A DNA stretch of 64,000 nt from CAZTXD01 sp964617995 (GTDB taxonomy: Bacteria; Actinomycetota; Acidimicrobiia; Spongiisociales; ZC4RG35): contig CAZTXD010000003.1 in NCBI GenBank assembly GCA_964617995.1, forward strand, positions 6,565-70,564, in the 5' to 3' direction. The translations under genes were made by a program, and so were the position numbers. Shown piece after piece: positions 1-8,927 of the stretch. The notes under the pieces were generated by a model. The model saw nothing but the letters and a program-made list of their open reading frames with translations, ran no database searches and was not told where the DNA came from. Each line of letters opens with the position of its first letter. Position 1 is the stretch's first letter.

Positions 1-2
1 CG

Positions 3-1532
3 CTAACCGACCTGGGAGATGTGATGGAAAGAGGAGATCTCATCCGCGGCCGACGACGGCTTGTCGCGGTCGCCGTGCCGGCAGCCGTGGTGCTGCTCGT
101 GGCGGTGGGCCTGATACTCGGCCGTCGATCACCGGAGGCCGGCAACGACGTCGACTTGGTGGCCGCTGCCAACGCTCGGCTCACCGAGGGAACGGTGGAG
201 TGGACTACCGGTCCGGCCACCCTGGGCATGATCCAGTTCCAGCAGGCTACGGCCGACGGGGTGATGTACGTGCTGTCGACCGCCCCGGGAGCCAGATGGG
301 AGGATCATCCCAGCGGCGACATCCCCGAGGCCATCTATGCCTCCTCCGACGGTGTGAGCTGGGAAAGCCATCCGCTGGGGGGGTCATGGGTGTCGTCCAT
401 ATCGGCAGCCAACGGGCTCCTCTACGTCGTCGGTACCGCACCCGGTGCCGATGCCGACTCGGTAGTCATGCAGATCGGCATCTCCGACAACCGGGGTGCC
501 GATCTCCGCCGGGTCTCCATACCTCTGGGCGAGAACCGCCCCGGGAACTACTCCACACAGGTGATGGCCACCGGTGGGGGTGTGCTGGCCGCCGCCTCCA
601 TCCGGGGCTCCACGGATCCGTGGACTCTCCTCCCAGCCGAGGCGCTCTCCGGCTCGGTGGAGCCCGTCACCATCGACGATGGGATCGCCGTCTTCCCCTC
701 CGGCTCGGTCGGCATCGCCTACGAGATCTGTGGTGGAGCCGACCCGGCAGGATGTCAGGCGTTGGTCGAGGAGGAGGCGACGTATTTCGCCACCTGGGAG
801 GAGCTGGGTTTCGACCCGGCCGACATCTCCTTCGGGGAGATGGTGACCAACGTCGCCTACTGGAGCGAGGACGGAACCGAATTCACCGAGATCCCCTATC
901 CCTTCCCGGGGGGATGGTTCGAACGGTCAGCCAGCGTCGGGGACAGCGCGGTGGTAGCGATCGGGGGTGGGGCCGGGTCGCGACTGTTCGCATCGGAGGA
1001 CGGTCGTGCATGGCGGGAGATAGGCGCCGAGATGACAATGGGGTTCCTGACGGCGATCGGGGAGGTGGACGGCGAGGTAGTCGCCGTCGGCACCTCGCCC
1101 GACTTCGCTTCGGTGAGGGCCTATCGGGCGGCGAGCCTCGACGGGCCGTGGGAGCCCATCGACCTCGAAGGCCTGCTCCCCCGGAACGAAGGCGGCGAAT
1201 TGTGGGTCAACAGCGCCGCGGTGGGGCGGGGTGGGGTGGCGATGAGCCTGGTGGTCGTCGTCGAGGACGTGTCGGCGTCCAATCCAGTCACCGGCTTCAT
1301 CGACCGACTCCTCGACCGGGGCGGTCGCGAGCTCGTCGCCGACGGAGCGATGCGCACCGTGGAAGCGCTCATCGTGTCTTCCGACCTGACCGAGTGGACT
1401 CTGGTTCCCGGCCCGTCCGCCGACGGTATCACCGACTCGCTGATGTTCCTCCCCGACGGGACTCTCGTCGCTCACTCCACCCGGTTCGAGAACGGTCAAC
1501 CCGTCCGGATCCAGGCAACCGGCCTTCCCTGA
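3..1532 (+). CDS. membrane-anchored beta-propeller-like protein, 5' end cut by window
   Basis: The reading frame is open to base 3, so the gene may begin outside the window; the first in-frame starts are GTG at 21 and ATG at 24. A short basic cytoplasmic stretch (RGRRR) is followed by one hydrophobic helix of about 20 residues and then some 460 extracellular residues. The outer part contains recurring 'S.DG..W' signatures (ASSDGVSWES, SEDGTEFTEI, ASEDGRAWRE), as in BNR/sialidase-like propeller blades. The layout (short cytosolic part, TM, large outside domain) resembles proteins encoded directly after ECF sigma factors, such as the one at 53718, but the upstream gene is not visible. Function unknown. 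Confidence 0.72.
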   Translation, partial: LTDLGDVMERGDLIRGRRRLVAVAVPAAVVLLVAVGLILGRRSPEAGNDVDLVAAANARLTEGTVEWTTGPATLGMIQFQQATADGVMYVLSTAPGARWEDHPSGDIPEAIYASSDGVSWESHPLGGSWVSSISAANGLLYVVGTAPGADADSVVMQIGISDNRGADLRRVSIPLGENRPGNYSTQVMATGGGVLAAASIRGSTDPWTLLPAEALSGSVEPVTIDDGIAVFPSGSVGIAYEICGGADPAGCQALVEEEATYFATWEELGFDPADISFGEMVTNVAYWSEDGTEFTEIPYPFPGGWFERSASVGDSAVVAIGGGAGSRLFASEDGRAWREIGAEMTMGFLTAIGEVDGEVVAVGTSPDFASVRAYRAASLDGPWEPIDLEGLLPRNEGGELWVNSAAVGRGGVAMSLVVVVEDVSASNPVTGFIDRLLDRGGRELVADGAMRTVEALIVSSDLTEWTLVPGPSADGITDSLMFLPDGTLVAHSTRFENGQPVRIQATGLP

Positions 1533-1541
1533 GTTGGGGTC

Positions 1542-2504
1542 TCAGCCCTGACAGACCCAGTGGTGCCAGCCGCCACCGGAGTAGTCGTAGACGAGCCACG
1601 CCGCCACCGCCACGTTGGCTACCGGGTCGAAGATGGACTCGCCGGCGAAGCCGGCGGCGGCGGATCGCTCCGGCCAGTACCGGGGCATGTGCTGGAACAG
1701 GCCACTGGCTCCCGAGTAGGGGTTGCGGGCATCGGGCTCGCCTCTCGACTCACAGTGCATTATCCGCACCGCCCGGTCGGCGTCCCCCGGAGCGAAATGT
1801 CGCTCCACCAGCTCCCGCCATCCTTCGGCCCCGGGGCCGGTCGGCCACGACGGCTCTTCCAGACTCTCACGAACGTCGGCGGGAATCTCAGGCATCTCCG
1901 CGGGTGGGTCCAGGCCGAGAGCACGGGAGAGGAAGCTGGCCATCTGCTGGCGGGTCACGGACCGACCGGGGCAATAGGCGGTCTCACCACACCCGCGGGT
2001 GATACCGGAGTCTGCCAGGGCGGCGATGGCCGCTTCATGGGCGTTGCCGGCCACGTCGTCGAAGTCGTGACCGGCACCGACGGGCAGGCCGAAGGCCCCG
2101 ACGAGAAAGCTGGCCATCTGGGCCCGGCTCACCTCCTCATCGGGACAGAAGCGTCTGGCGCCACAGCCGTCGGTGATCCCGGCGAGGGCGAGAGCCTCGA
2201 TCTCGGCCGCGAACGCCGACCCGACGGTATCGAGGAAGCTCCGGGCGGCGGGTGTCTCCAGCTCGAGCGAGCGGCTGAGCAACGCCGCCATCTCGCCCCG
2301 GGTCACCGGATCCTCCGGGCAGAACAGCCACTCGTCGCAACCGGTTGTGATACCCGCCGCCCACAGGGCGGCCACATCGTCCTCGTGGACCGAACCGTCC
2401 GTGTCGGCGAACGGCCCCAGGCCGTCCGGCTCTCCCGCGTAGGCCGGTATCCCGATCGCCACAGCCATAGAGAACACCGTCATCCATCGTCTCAGCCTCT
2501 TCAT
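1542..2504 (-). CDS. SLH-like repeat protein with C-terminal lytic transglycosylase domain
   Basis: 320 residues, starting at the ATG at 2504, which has a strong GGAGGTG Shine-Dalgarno 7 nt upstream; longer in-frame starts lack one. Signal peptide 1-24 is followed by three SLH-like repeats (about 31-80, 90-140, 147-197), each with a GC...(F/Y)CP cysteine pair and a '(T/S)R.(E/Q)MA' helix. Residues 228-320 resemble an SLT/resuscitation-factor-like fold: catalytic Glu252 in CESRGEPDARNPYSGASGLFQ-like context, then FDP.AN. The predicted role is a secreted, wall-bound muralytic enzyme. The catalytic domain is closely related to the C-terminus of the protein at 29377. It converges on the gene ending at 1532. 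Confidence 0.85.
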   Translation of the reverse strand: MKRLRRWMTVFSMAVAIGIPAYAGEPDGLGPFADTDGSVHEDDVAALWAAGITTGCDEWLFCPEDPVTRGEMAALLSRSLELETPAARSFLDTVGSAFAAEIEALALAGITDGCGARRFCPDEEVSRAQMASFLVGAFGLPVGAGHDFDDVAGNAHEAAIAALADSGITRGCGETAYCPGRSVTRQQMASFLSRALGLDPPAEMPEIPADVRESLEEPSWPTGPGAEGWRELVERHFAPGDADRAVRIMHCESRGEPDARNPYSGASGLFQHMPRYWPERSAAAGFAGESIFDPVANVAVAAWLVYDYSGGGWHHWVCQG

Positions 2505-2605
2505 AGCTTTCACCTCCGCAGACCCCCACGGTCGGTTCGGTTCGTATCGGACCCGCGCGCAGCCCATCGGAAGCTGTGATCACTTCGATCAGGCGGGAAA
2601 TGGAA

Positions 2606-2628
2606 ACGCCCCGACATGGTCGGGGCGT
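2606..2628 (-). terminator. hairpin after the MFS transporter gene
   Basis: A perfect 9-bp stem (ACGCCCCGA / TCGGGGCGT) with a 5-nt loop, followed on the minus strand by TTTCC. It lies about 65 nt after the stop codon of the transporter ending at 2694 and about 100 nt before the start of the SLH gene. A second stem (GCAAGC/GCTTGC, 2636-2652) precedes it. It is most simply a terminator, but a 5'-UTR attenuator for the SLH gene is also possible. Confidence 0.5.
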
Positions 2629-2693
2629 CGCGAAAGCAAGCAACCTGCTTGCAGAGGCGATCAGATTAGCTGGCTCTGCCTGGGAGGGTTAAA

Positions 2694-3938
2694 TCAGCCG
2701 GTGGCCACCGAACTCCGCAACCGACGGAAGAGGCGCCCCTGCTCGGCCCAGACGATGAGGAGGGCCGCCACCCAGCCGAGGCCGATGAACCCCCATGCCA
2801 GGGGGAGGATGGTTCCGTCGAAGGCCCGATCGAGCGTCGCTCCCAGGACCGTGCCGCCCGCCGTCGAGATCGTGCCTATGACCGCGGAGGCGGTACCCGC
2901 CACCGACCCCATCGGGTCCATGGCGATCGTGTTGAGATTGGGGATGAGAAGAGCGTGTGAGCCCAGGAGAACGACCATGGCGGCGAGAAAGATCACCAGG
3001 GGCGGGCGGCCGTCGGTCGCCAACGCCACCACCAGGAACACCAGGGCTCCGATCAGGTAGACGACCATGACGAAGTGGCTCAACCGCCGGGTCCCGAACC
3101 TGCGGACCACGAAGGCATTGCCCAACATGGCCGCACCCATCACCGCCGCCATGGCCCCAAAGAGGAACGGGAACGCCTCGACCGCCCCGAAGGTGCGGCC
3201 GAATATGATCTCAGAGCTGGCCAGATAGGAGATGAAGACTCCGAACAGCGCCGTGAGGGCCAGGGTGTACCCCATCGTCTGACGATTGGAGAACACCAGC
3301 CTGGTGGCGTCCCAGATGCGCCCGAATCTGAGTTCCATCTGGTACGCCGGATCCAGCGATTCCTCCAGCCGTCTCGCCCACAGCGCCATCACGACGACCA
3401 GCACGGCACATGCACCGAACGCCCACCGCCAGGTGCTTGCCGCCACCACTACCGCACCCAGCGACGGGGCGACGATGGGAACGAGGATGAACACGGCCAT
3501 GATGAACGACATCGCCCGTGACATCTCCTCTCCCTCGAACCGGTCCCTGACAACGGCCAGGGTCACCACCCGGGGCCCGGCCGCACCCAGGCCCCACACG
3601 AAGCGAGCCAGGAGCAGCAGATCGAGGCTGGGGGCCAGCGCCGAGGCGGCCGCCCCCAACAGATACACGGAGTAGCCCAGATAGAGGATCGGCTTGCGGC
3701 CGTACCGGTCGGCCAGCGGACCGAACACCACCTGGGCGAGTGCCAAGCCCAGGAAATACGCCGAAACGGTCCCGGCAACCGCCGTCGACCCGACGTCCAA
3801 CCCGAAGTCGCGGCGCATCGCTCCGAAAGCGGGCAAGATCAGGTCGATCCCGAGGGCGGCGAGCGCCATCGACATGGCGAGCAGGGCTGTGAACTCGACC
3901 CGTCCGAGGCGGCGAGGTCGCTGGGTGCGGGCAGTCAC
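2694..3938 (-). CDS. MFS drug transporter, Bcr/CflA-type
   Basis: 414 residues with about 12 predicted membrane helices. The MFS motif A is clear (GPLADRYGRKP, loop 2-3), and the N-terminus (LGIDLILPAFGAMRRDFG) is typical of the DHA1 Bcr/CflA subfamily, which exports drugs or sulfonamide/cysteine-type substrates by proton antiport. It starts at the GTG at 3938. It is a single gene with no linked regulator. The subfamily is known; the substrate cannot be told from sequence. Confidence 0.85.
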   Translation of the reverse strand: MTARTQRPRRLGRVEFTALLAMSMALAALGIDLILPAFGAMRRDFGLDVGSTAVAGTVSAYFLGLALAQVVFGPLADRYGRKPILYLGYSVYLLGAAASALAPSLDLLLLARFVWGLGAAGPRVVTLAVVRDRFEGEEMSRAMSFIMAVFILVPIVAPSLGAVVVAASTWRWAFGACAVLVVVMALWARRLEESLDPAYQMELRFGRIWDATRLVFSNRQTMGYTLALTALFGVFISYLASSEIIFGRTFGAVEAFPFLFGAMAAVMGAAMLGNAFVVRRFGTRRLSHFVMVVYLIGALVFLVVALATDGRPPLVIFLAAMVVLLGSHALLIPNLNTIAMDPMGSVAGTASAVIGTISTAGGTVLGATLDRAFDGTILPLAWGFIGLGWVAALLIVWAEQGRLFRRLRSSVATG

Positions 3939-4003
3939 CGGAGAAGGTTACGCGTCACGCCGGGTGAGCAGGAATCGACCCTCCCGGCGCCGTGATCGGC
4001 CGG

Positions 4004-5197
4004 TCAGGGTGTCCGGTCGAACAGGGTGGCCAAATGCTCGCCTATCGCAAGTGAGGCCGTGGCGGCCGGCGATGGGGCGTTGAGGACGTGGAGAGCACCA
4101 TCCTGGCGGAGAAGGGAGAAGTCGTCTACGAGCCTGCCGTCGGGGGAGACGGCCTGGGCGCGCACTCCGGCGCCGGCGGGAGCCAGGTCGGCCGTGTCGA
4201 GGCCTGGGAGGAGACGGCGAGCACTGCGCGCATACAGGCTCACGGAACGCGACCTGACGATCTCGGCCATCCCGGTCACGGCGTAGCGGAGGGCGAGACG
4301 CGGGAAGCCGGGGGTGGTGAGCGTCCCTATGAACTCCCTGAAGTCGGGGTTCGCCCCCCGGTAGTGATGACGACCGATAGCCGGCACCGCGTTGGGCCCC
4401 ACCTCCACGATGCCGTCGATTCGACGCGTGAAATGGACACCCAGGAACGGAAACCGCGGGTCCGGCACCGGATACACCAGATGCCGGATCAGGGACTCCG
4501 AGGCTCCCGAGAGGGCGAAATACTCTCCCCGGAACGGCACGATCCGCACCGGAGGCTGTGACCCGGCGAGGGTGGCGATCCGATCGGATTGGAGACCGGC
4601 GCAGGTGACGAGACGGTCGGCCAGCAAGGAGCCGGCTGGACCGCCCACCTCCCAACCGTCGGTCCGTCGGCTGATGGTCGTCACCCGCCATTCGGTGCGG
4701 ACGTCTCCTTCCAGCACCTCGGCGAGCTTGCGGGTGACCGCGGCGAAGTCGGCCACGCCCGCTTCGGGCACGTGCAGAGCCGCCACACCCCGGATGTTGG
4801 GCTCCAGGTCGTCCCAGTCTCCCGGACCGAGACGGGTGATGCCGGCCAGCCCGTTGGCGTTGCCACGGGTGTGCAGCCCTCCGAGACGGCTCACCTCCTC
4901 CCGATCGGTCGCCACGACCAACTTGCCGGTGACGGCATGGGGTATGTCGTAGCGGCGACAGAAGTCGATGATGCGGCGCCGACCCTCCACGCACAGCCGG
5001 GCCCGCAGGGATCCAGGGGTGTAGTAGAGGCCCGAGTGGATGACACCGCTGTTGTGACTGCTCTGATGGGCGCCCACCTCCGCTTCCGCCTCGAGAACCA
5101 CGATCGACGCCTGGGGATGACGGCGGACCAGGGCATGCGCCGTGGCCAGCCCCACGATCCCCGCTCCTACCACCGCGAAGTCGAAGCGGTCGCTCAT
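4004..5197 (-). CDS. lhgO: L-2-hydroxyglutarate oxidase
   Basis: 397 residues from the ATG at 5197; the frame stays open upstream but that part has no protein character. The N-terminal FAD-binding Rossmann motif VVGAGIVGLATA (about 9-20) is followed by the DAO-family signature HNSGVIHSGLYY. The length and conserved blocks (FPFLGVHFTRRIDG, VGPNAV) match LhgO, which oxidises L-2-hydroxyglutarate to 2-oxoglutarate with FAD, passing electrons to oxygen or quinones. It is divergent from the AhpD-like gene at 5315. Confidence 0.9.
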   Translation of the reverse strand: MSDRFDFAVVGAGIVGLATAHALVRRHPQASIVVLEAEAEVGAHQSSHNSGVIHSGLYYTPGSLRARLCVEGRRRIIDFCRRYDIPHAVTGKLVVATDREEVSRLGGLHTRGNANGLAGITRLGPGDWDDLEPNIRGVAALHVPEAGVADFAAVTRKLAEVLEGDVRTEWRVTTISRRTDGWEVGGPAGSLLADRLVTCAGLQSDRIATLAGSQPPVRIVPFRGEYFALSGASESLIRHLVYPVPDPRFPFLGVHFTRRIDGIVEVGPNAVPAIGRHHYRGANPDFREFIGTLTTPGFPRLALRYAVTGMAEIVRSRSVSLYARSARRLLPGLDTADLAPAGAGVRAQAVSPDGRLVDDFSLLRQDGALHVLNAPSPAATASLAIGEHLATLFDRTP

Positions 5198-5314
5198 CGC
5201 GTTCCCCCGGATACGGAGGATGCTGCGTGCACGTCTGTCATAGCCCGGTGTTGCATGGCGTTGGATTGTGGCATGGGTACCGTGGGTGCATGGACGAGCG
5301 GTGGTACTAGGCAT

Positions 5315-5875
5315 ATGTCGATCAGCCGTTTCCCGGTCGCTTCCCTCGGCGACCTTCCCGAGGACCTGAGGGAGCGGATCGAGGCGGTGGAGGAACGCAC
5401 CGGCTTCGTCCCCAACGTGTTCCTGGCGATGGCCCATCGGCCCCACGAGCTGCGGGCCTTCATGGACTATCACGACGCGGTGATGGAGCGCGAGTCGGGT
5501 CTGACCAAGGCGGAGCGGGAGATGATCGTCGTTGCCACCAGTGCCGCCAACGATTGCCTCTACTGCATCGTCGCCCACGGCGCCATCCTCCGGATCAGGG
5601 CCAAGGACACGGAGATCGCCGACCGGATCGCCGCCAACTGGCGCACGGCACCCGTGACCGAGCGTCAGAGGGCGATGCTCAGTGTGGCCGTGAAGATGGC
5701 TCGTCGACCCGAGGATGTCGACGAGGACGACCTCGAGAGCCTCCGGGCCCACGGCTTCGACGACGACGACATCTGGGACATCGGCTCGGTCGCGGCCCTC
5801 TTCGCTCTCTCCAATCGCATCGCCCACCTGGCCGACCTCCAGCCCAACCCGGAGTTCTTCACCCTCGGCCGCTGA
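5315..5875 (+). CDS. AhpD-like / peroxidase-related protein (CMD family)
   Basis: 186 residues. The carboxymuconolactone decarboxylase/AhpD redox motif is intact: Cys81-Leu-Tyr-Cys84 with His88 (NDCLYCIVAHG). The N-terminal 'GFVPN' block is typical of the uncharacterised peroxidase-related subfamily. The predicted role is thiol-dependent peroxide reduction in the cytoplasm. The start is the ATG at 5315, 5 nt after a TACTAG sequence and without a Shine-Dalgarno, so the mRNA may be leaderless. The gene next door (LhgO) makes H2O2 if oxygen is its acceptor, which would fit a scavenging role, but that link is inference. Confidence 0.88.
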   Translation: MSISRFPVASLGDLPEDLRERIEAVEERTGFVPNVFLAMAHRPHELRAFMDYHDAVMERESGLTKAEREMIVVATSAANDCLYCIVAHGAILRIRAKDTEIADRIAANWRTAPVTERQRAMLSVAVKMARRPEDVDEDDLESLRAHGFDDDDIWDIGSVAALFALSNRIAHLADLQPNPEFFTLGR

Positions 5876-5890
5876 CCGGTGACCGACCCT

Positions 5891-6211
5891 TCACGTCACC
5901 CACTGCAGGGCCCAGAGGGTCCCCATGCCGGCCACGAGCACCCAGGGCAGGCTACGCGTCCTCCAGCCCACCAACCCTCCGACTGCCAGCGCGGCGATGG
6001 GCTCCCATCCCACCGAAACCCCTTCTTCGCCTCCCAAGAGGAGGGACACGACGAGGGCGGCCAGCACGGCGGGGGCAACGTACCCCAGGGCAGCCCGGAG
6101 ACGGGCCGGAAGCTCGCGATCGGCCAGAGCGACGATGAAGCTGGCGCGGGTGAGGTAGGTTCCGACTCCGACGACCACGGTGGCGATGAGCGCTATCCAG
6201 AAGATCGTCAC
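5891..6211 (-). CDS. azlD: AzlD-family branched-chain amino acid exporter subunit
   Basis: 106 residues with 3-4 hydrophobic helices and the AzlD hallmark GTYLTRASFIV near the N-terminus and a WRTRSLPW-type loop. It works with AzlC to export branched-chain amino acids. The GTG start at 6211 overlaps the azlC stop by 4 nt (GTGA), so the two are translationally coupled. Confidence 0.88.
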   Translation of the reverse strand: MTIFWIALIATVVVGVGTYLTRASFIVALADRELPARLRAALGYVAPAVLAALVVSLLLGGEEGVSVGWEPIAALAVGGLVGWRTRSLPWVLVAGMGTLWALQWVT

Positions 6212-6885
6212 CGCACCCTCCTCTCGGCGGAGACGCCTGCGATCACGCCGGCGGCTGCGCCCACCAGGATCCCGGCGCGATTGGGTAGGCCCAGCGTCGC
6301 CAGCGTGACGGCGGCTCCCACGATGGCGGCGGCCACGGCCGGGGTCGTTCTCAACACTCCCAGGAGCAAGCCCAGGAAGAGGAGGGGAACGGCGAAGCTC
6401 AACGAGAGGTCGGCGGGGATCACCGGACCCACTACCAGGCCGAGAGCGACCGACACCTGCCACACCGACCAGAAGGTGAGCCCGCATGCCATGTAGTAGC
6501 GCCGGAACGAGGCGGGAGGCCGATCGAGCACGAAGACGGACAGGGCGAAGGCCTGGTCGATGAGGAAGTAGGGACCGAGCCAGCGGAACCACCGGGGCTG
6601 TGACCCGAAGGTGGGAGAGAGTGCCACCGAGTACATGAGATGACGGGCATTCACCACCAGCCCGGCTGCGATGACCGCCAGCACCGCCGCCCCTTCTGCG
6701 GTCAGGGTGACGACCGTGAGCTGGGCGGCGCCTCCGAATATGAGACTCGAGCCCAACCATCCCACGAAGTTGGGCACGGCTGATTCGGCGATCGTCAGGC
6801 CCAGGACCATGGCGAAGGGAACCACCGGCACCAGGAGGGGAAAAGCGTCGGTGACCCCGCGGCGAACGTCGGGATCTCGAAACAT
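6208..6885 (-). CDS. azlC: AzlC-family branched-chain amino acid permease
   Basis: 225 residues and about 7 membrane helices. Family blocks are visible: FAMVLGLTI, FGGAAQLTVV, and N-A-R-H-L-M-Y-S (the conserved NxRHxLY segment). This is the large subunit of a two-component LIV-E type exporter, paired with AzlD directly downstream with a 4-nt overlap. No Lrp/AsnC regulator lies beside it. Confidence 0.9.
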   Translation of the reverse strand: MFRDPDVRRGVTDAFPLLVPVVPFAMVLGLTIAESAVPNFVGWLGSSLIFGGAAQLTVVTLTAEGAAVLAVIAAGLVVNARHLMYSVALSPTFGSQPRWFRWLGPYFLIDQAFALSVFVLDRPPASFRRYYMACGLTFWSVWQVSVALGLVVGPVIPADLSLSFAVPLLFLGLLLGVLRTTPAVAAAIVGAAVTLATLGLPNRAGILVGAAAGVIAGVSAERRVR

Positions 6886-6918
6886 GAGGGAGGCACGCTA
6901 ATCGCCTCCCGCCGGCAC

Positions 6919-7857
6919 TCAGACGCCGCACCCAACCCCGAGCACGGCCGTCGGACCCGAGGAAGCGTCGAAGTCGTACACCTGTATCCCCGAGCCTTCG
7001 TAGTAGGCGCCGGCCAGGGCAACCTCGGAGGACCCGTCTCCGTTCAGGTCGGCCACGGCGACCACACGTGAGGACACGATGAACGGCACCTCGTCGGGGA
7101 AATCGACCTCGGCGATGACCCACTCGTCGAGGACGTGGGTGACCACCTCGTCGCCATCGACCGAACGCAGGAGGGTGACGGCGTAATCCCCCTCGGAGGC
7201 GAAGAGGGACGGGGACTGAGCGATCTCTTCTGCCACCACGATCACCTCGTCGACCCCGTCGGAGTCGAGATCGACCCGCAGCACCTGGGCGAGGTTGGGG
7301 GACTCCACCTCCAGTCCCCGGTCGGCCAGGAACTCCGACACGACTGCGACATAGGGATCGGCACCGCCGTCGAGCACCTCCACGGACGGGCCCAGGTCCC
7401 AACCCGCCGACAGGGCAATGGCCGGGTCGGGGATCGGGAACTCCTCGCCCCAGGGCAGCTCCGGCCGGGGAACGACCCCACCGGCCTCGACCTCGCAGTA
7501 CTCGCCGACCTCGACCGCCTCCGCCACCTCCTCGTAGCCCACGCCGAGCATCCGGTAGTCGCCTACCAGGTCGACATCGGGCTCGTCGATCGCGTCGACC
7601 CACACGGTGCCGTCCCACCAGCCCATGACCCCCCACGCCGACGCCACCACCGGTACCTCCGTCCACTCACCTTCCACCGTGGTGGTGGTGGTGGTCGTGG
7701 GCATGGTGGTGGTCGCCACGTCGGCGGTCGTCGCCGTCACCGCCACCGTGGTAGAGGGAGCAACCGTGGTGGGGGCGATGGTGGTGGGAGTCGTCTCGGG
7801 GCCGGCACAGGCCACCACGACGAGGACCGAGATCGAGACGAGGAACCGCTGACTCAT
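6919..7857 (-). CDS. lipoprotein with Thr-rich linker and FG-GAP-like repeats
   Basis: 312 residues. The N-terminal signal ends in a lipobox-like VVACAG; a Thr-rich linker (about 22-65) leads to an acidic exported domain. Two calcium-binding-like stretches, DLDSDGVDEV and DLNGDGSSEV, resemble FG-GAP/VCBS repeats. Start at the ATG at 7857. No enzyme signature is visible, so function is unknown; it is likely a surface-anchored binding protein. Confidence 0.75.
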   Translation of the reverse strand: MSQRFLVSISVLVVVACAGPETTPTTIAPTTVAPSTTVAVTATTADVATTTMPTTTTTTTVEGEWTEVPVVASAWGVMGWWDGTVWVDAIDEPDVDLVGDYRMLGVGYEEVAEAVEVGEYCEVEAGGVVPRPELPWGEEFPIPDPAIALSAGWDLGPSVEVLDGGADPYVAVVSEFLADRGLEVESPNLAQVLRVDLDSDGVDEVIVVAEEIAQSPSLFASEGDYAVTLLRSVDGDEVVTHVLDEWVIAEVDFPDEVPFIVSSRVVAVADLNGDGSSEVALAGAYYEGSGIQVYDFDASSGPTAVLGVGCGV

Positions 7858-7939
7858 TGAGTTGGAGATGCTGGCAACCGATAGGTCCCCATTGCAAGCG
7901 CGGCGAAACCGCAATAGCCTCCGTTTTCGCGAGCACCCC

Positions 7940-8911
7940 ATGAGTCGACCCATCTTCCCCCAAAACGTCATCGCCGTGATCTGGGACTTCGACAAGACCC
8001 TGATCCCCGGCAACATGCAGCGACCGCTGTTCCGCCACTTCGAGGTCGACGAGGGCTCCTTCTGGGAGGAGGTGGACGGGCTCGAGACCTGGTACCGGGA
8101 GCGGGGCAACACCCTGATCGCCCGCGACACGCTCTACCTCAACCACATCCTCACCTATGTGCAGGCCGGGAAGATGCCGGGCCTGGGCAACGATCTGCTG
8201 CGGGAGCTGGGTGGGGAGATCGAGTTCTACGAGGGAATGCCCGACTTCCTCGACCTCATGCGCAAGCAGATCGAGTCGAACCCGCGCTTCGCCGAGCACC
8301 AGATCCACGTCGAGCATTACATCGTCTCCACCGGGCTGCGCCAGATGATCCTCGGGTCGGCGGTGGCACCGCATGTGGCGGGGGTGTGGGCGTCGGAGTT
8401 CACAGAGCTGGTGGCTCCACCCGGCTATCGCGACGGCCAGAGTCAGCTGTTCTCCCCCGACGGCGAGATTCGCCAGCTCATCTACACCATCGACAACACC
8501 ACCAAGACCAAGGCGATCTTCGAGATCAACAAAGGGACCAACAAGAGCCCGACGATCGACGTGAACGCCAAGATCGCCAAGGAAGACCGCAGGGTGCCGT
8601 TCCAGAACATGATCTATGTCGCCGATGGGCCCTCCGACGTGCCGGTTTTCTCGGTGGTGGACGCCAACGGCGGGCGCACCTACGCCGTATACCGACCGGG
8701 CTCGGCGAGTGAGTTCCAGCAGGCCAGCCGCCTGCTGGAACAGGATCGCATCGACGCCTTCGGGGAGGCCGACTACCGGGAGGGCTCCCACACCGCCATG
8801 TGGATCACCCACGCCGGCGAGCAGATCGCCCGGCGCATCGTCCGCGACCGCGAGGAGGCGCTGTCGGAGCGGGTGGGCCTGCCGCCCCGCCACGTCGCCG
8901 ACGAGGAGTAG
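7940..8911 (+). CDS. HAD-superfamily hydrolase
   Basis: 323 residues. HAD motif I is intact (WDFDKTLIPG, nucleophile Asp about 16), motif II is probably in IVSTGLR, and motif III/IV in YVADGPSDVPVF. The long insertion between motifs I and II forms the cap. It probably acts as a phosphatase on an unidentified small phosphorylated substrate. The start is the ATG at 7940, about 20 nt after a TAGCCT box; no strong Shine-Dalgarno is present. Confidence 0.85.
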   Translation: MSRPIFPQNVIAVIWDFDKTLIPGNMQRPLFRHFEVDEGSFWEEVDGLETWYRERGNTLIARDTLYLNHILTYVQAGKMPGLGNDLLRELGGEIEFYEGMPDFLDLMRKQIESNPRFAEHQIHVEHYIVSTGLRQMILGSAVAPHVAGVWASEFTELVAPPGYRDGQSQLFSPDGEIRQLIYTIDNTTKTKAIFEINKGTNKSPTIDVNAKIAKEDRRVPFQNMIYVADGPSDVPVFSVVDANGGRTYAVYRPGSASEFQQASRLLEQDRIDAFGEADYREGSHTAMWITHAGEQIARRIVRDREEALSERVGLPPRHVADEE

Positions 8912-8927
8912 GCGACGTTCTCGAGAT

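Noticed and set aside
2653..2690. c-di-AMP riboswitch-like fragment on the minus strand
   Set aside because: Only the 3' half resembles the consensus; the conserved 5' half (GGGTGAATC-type) is absent, so it is kept only as a weak note.
7676..7810. low-complexity GGTGGT/ACCACC repeats, also at 24780-24860, 26215-26300 and 30100-30180
   Set aside because: They encode Thr- or Pro-rich linkers of exported proteins and are not noncoding satellites.
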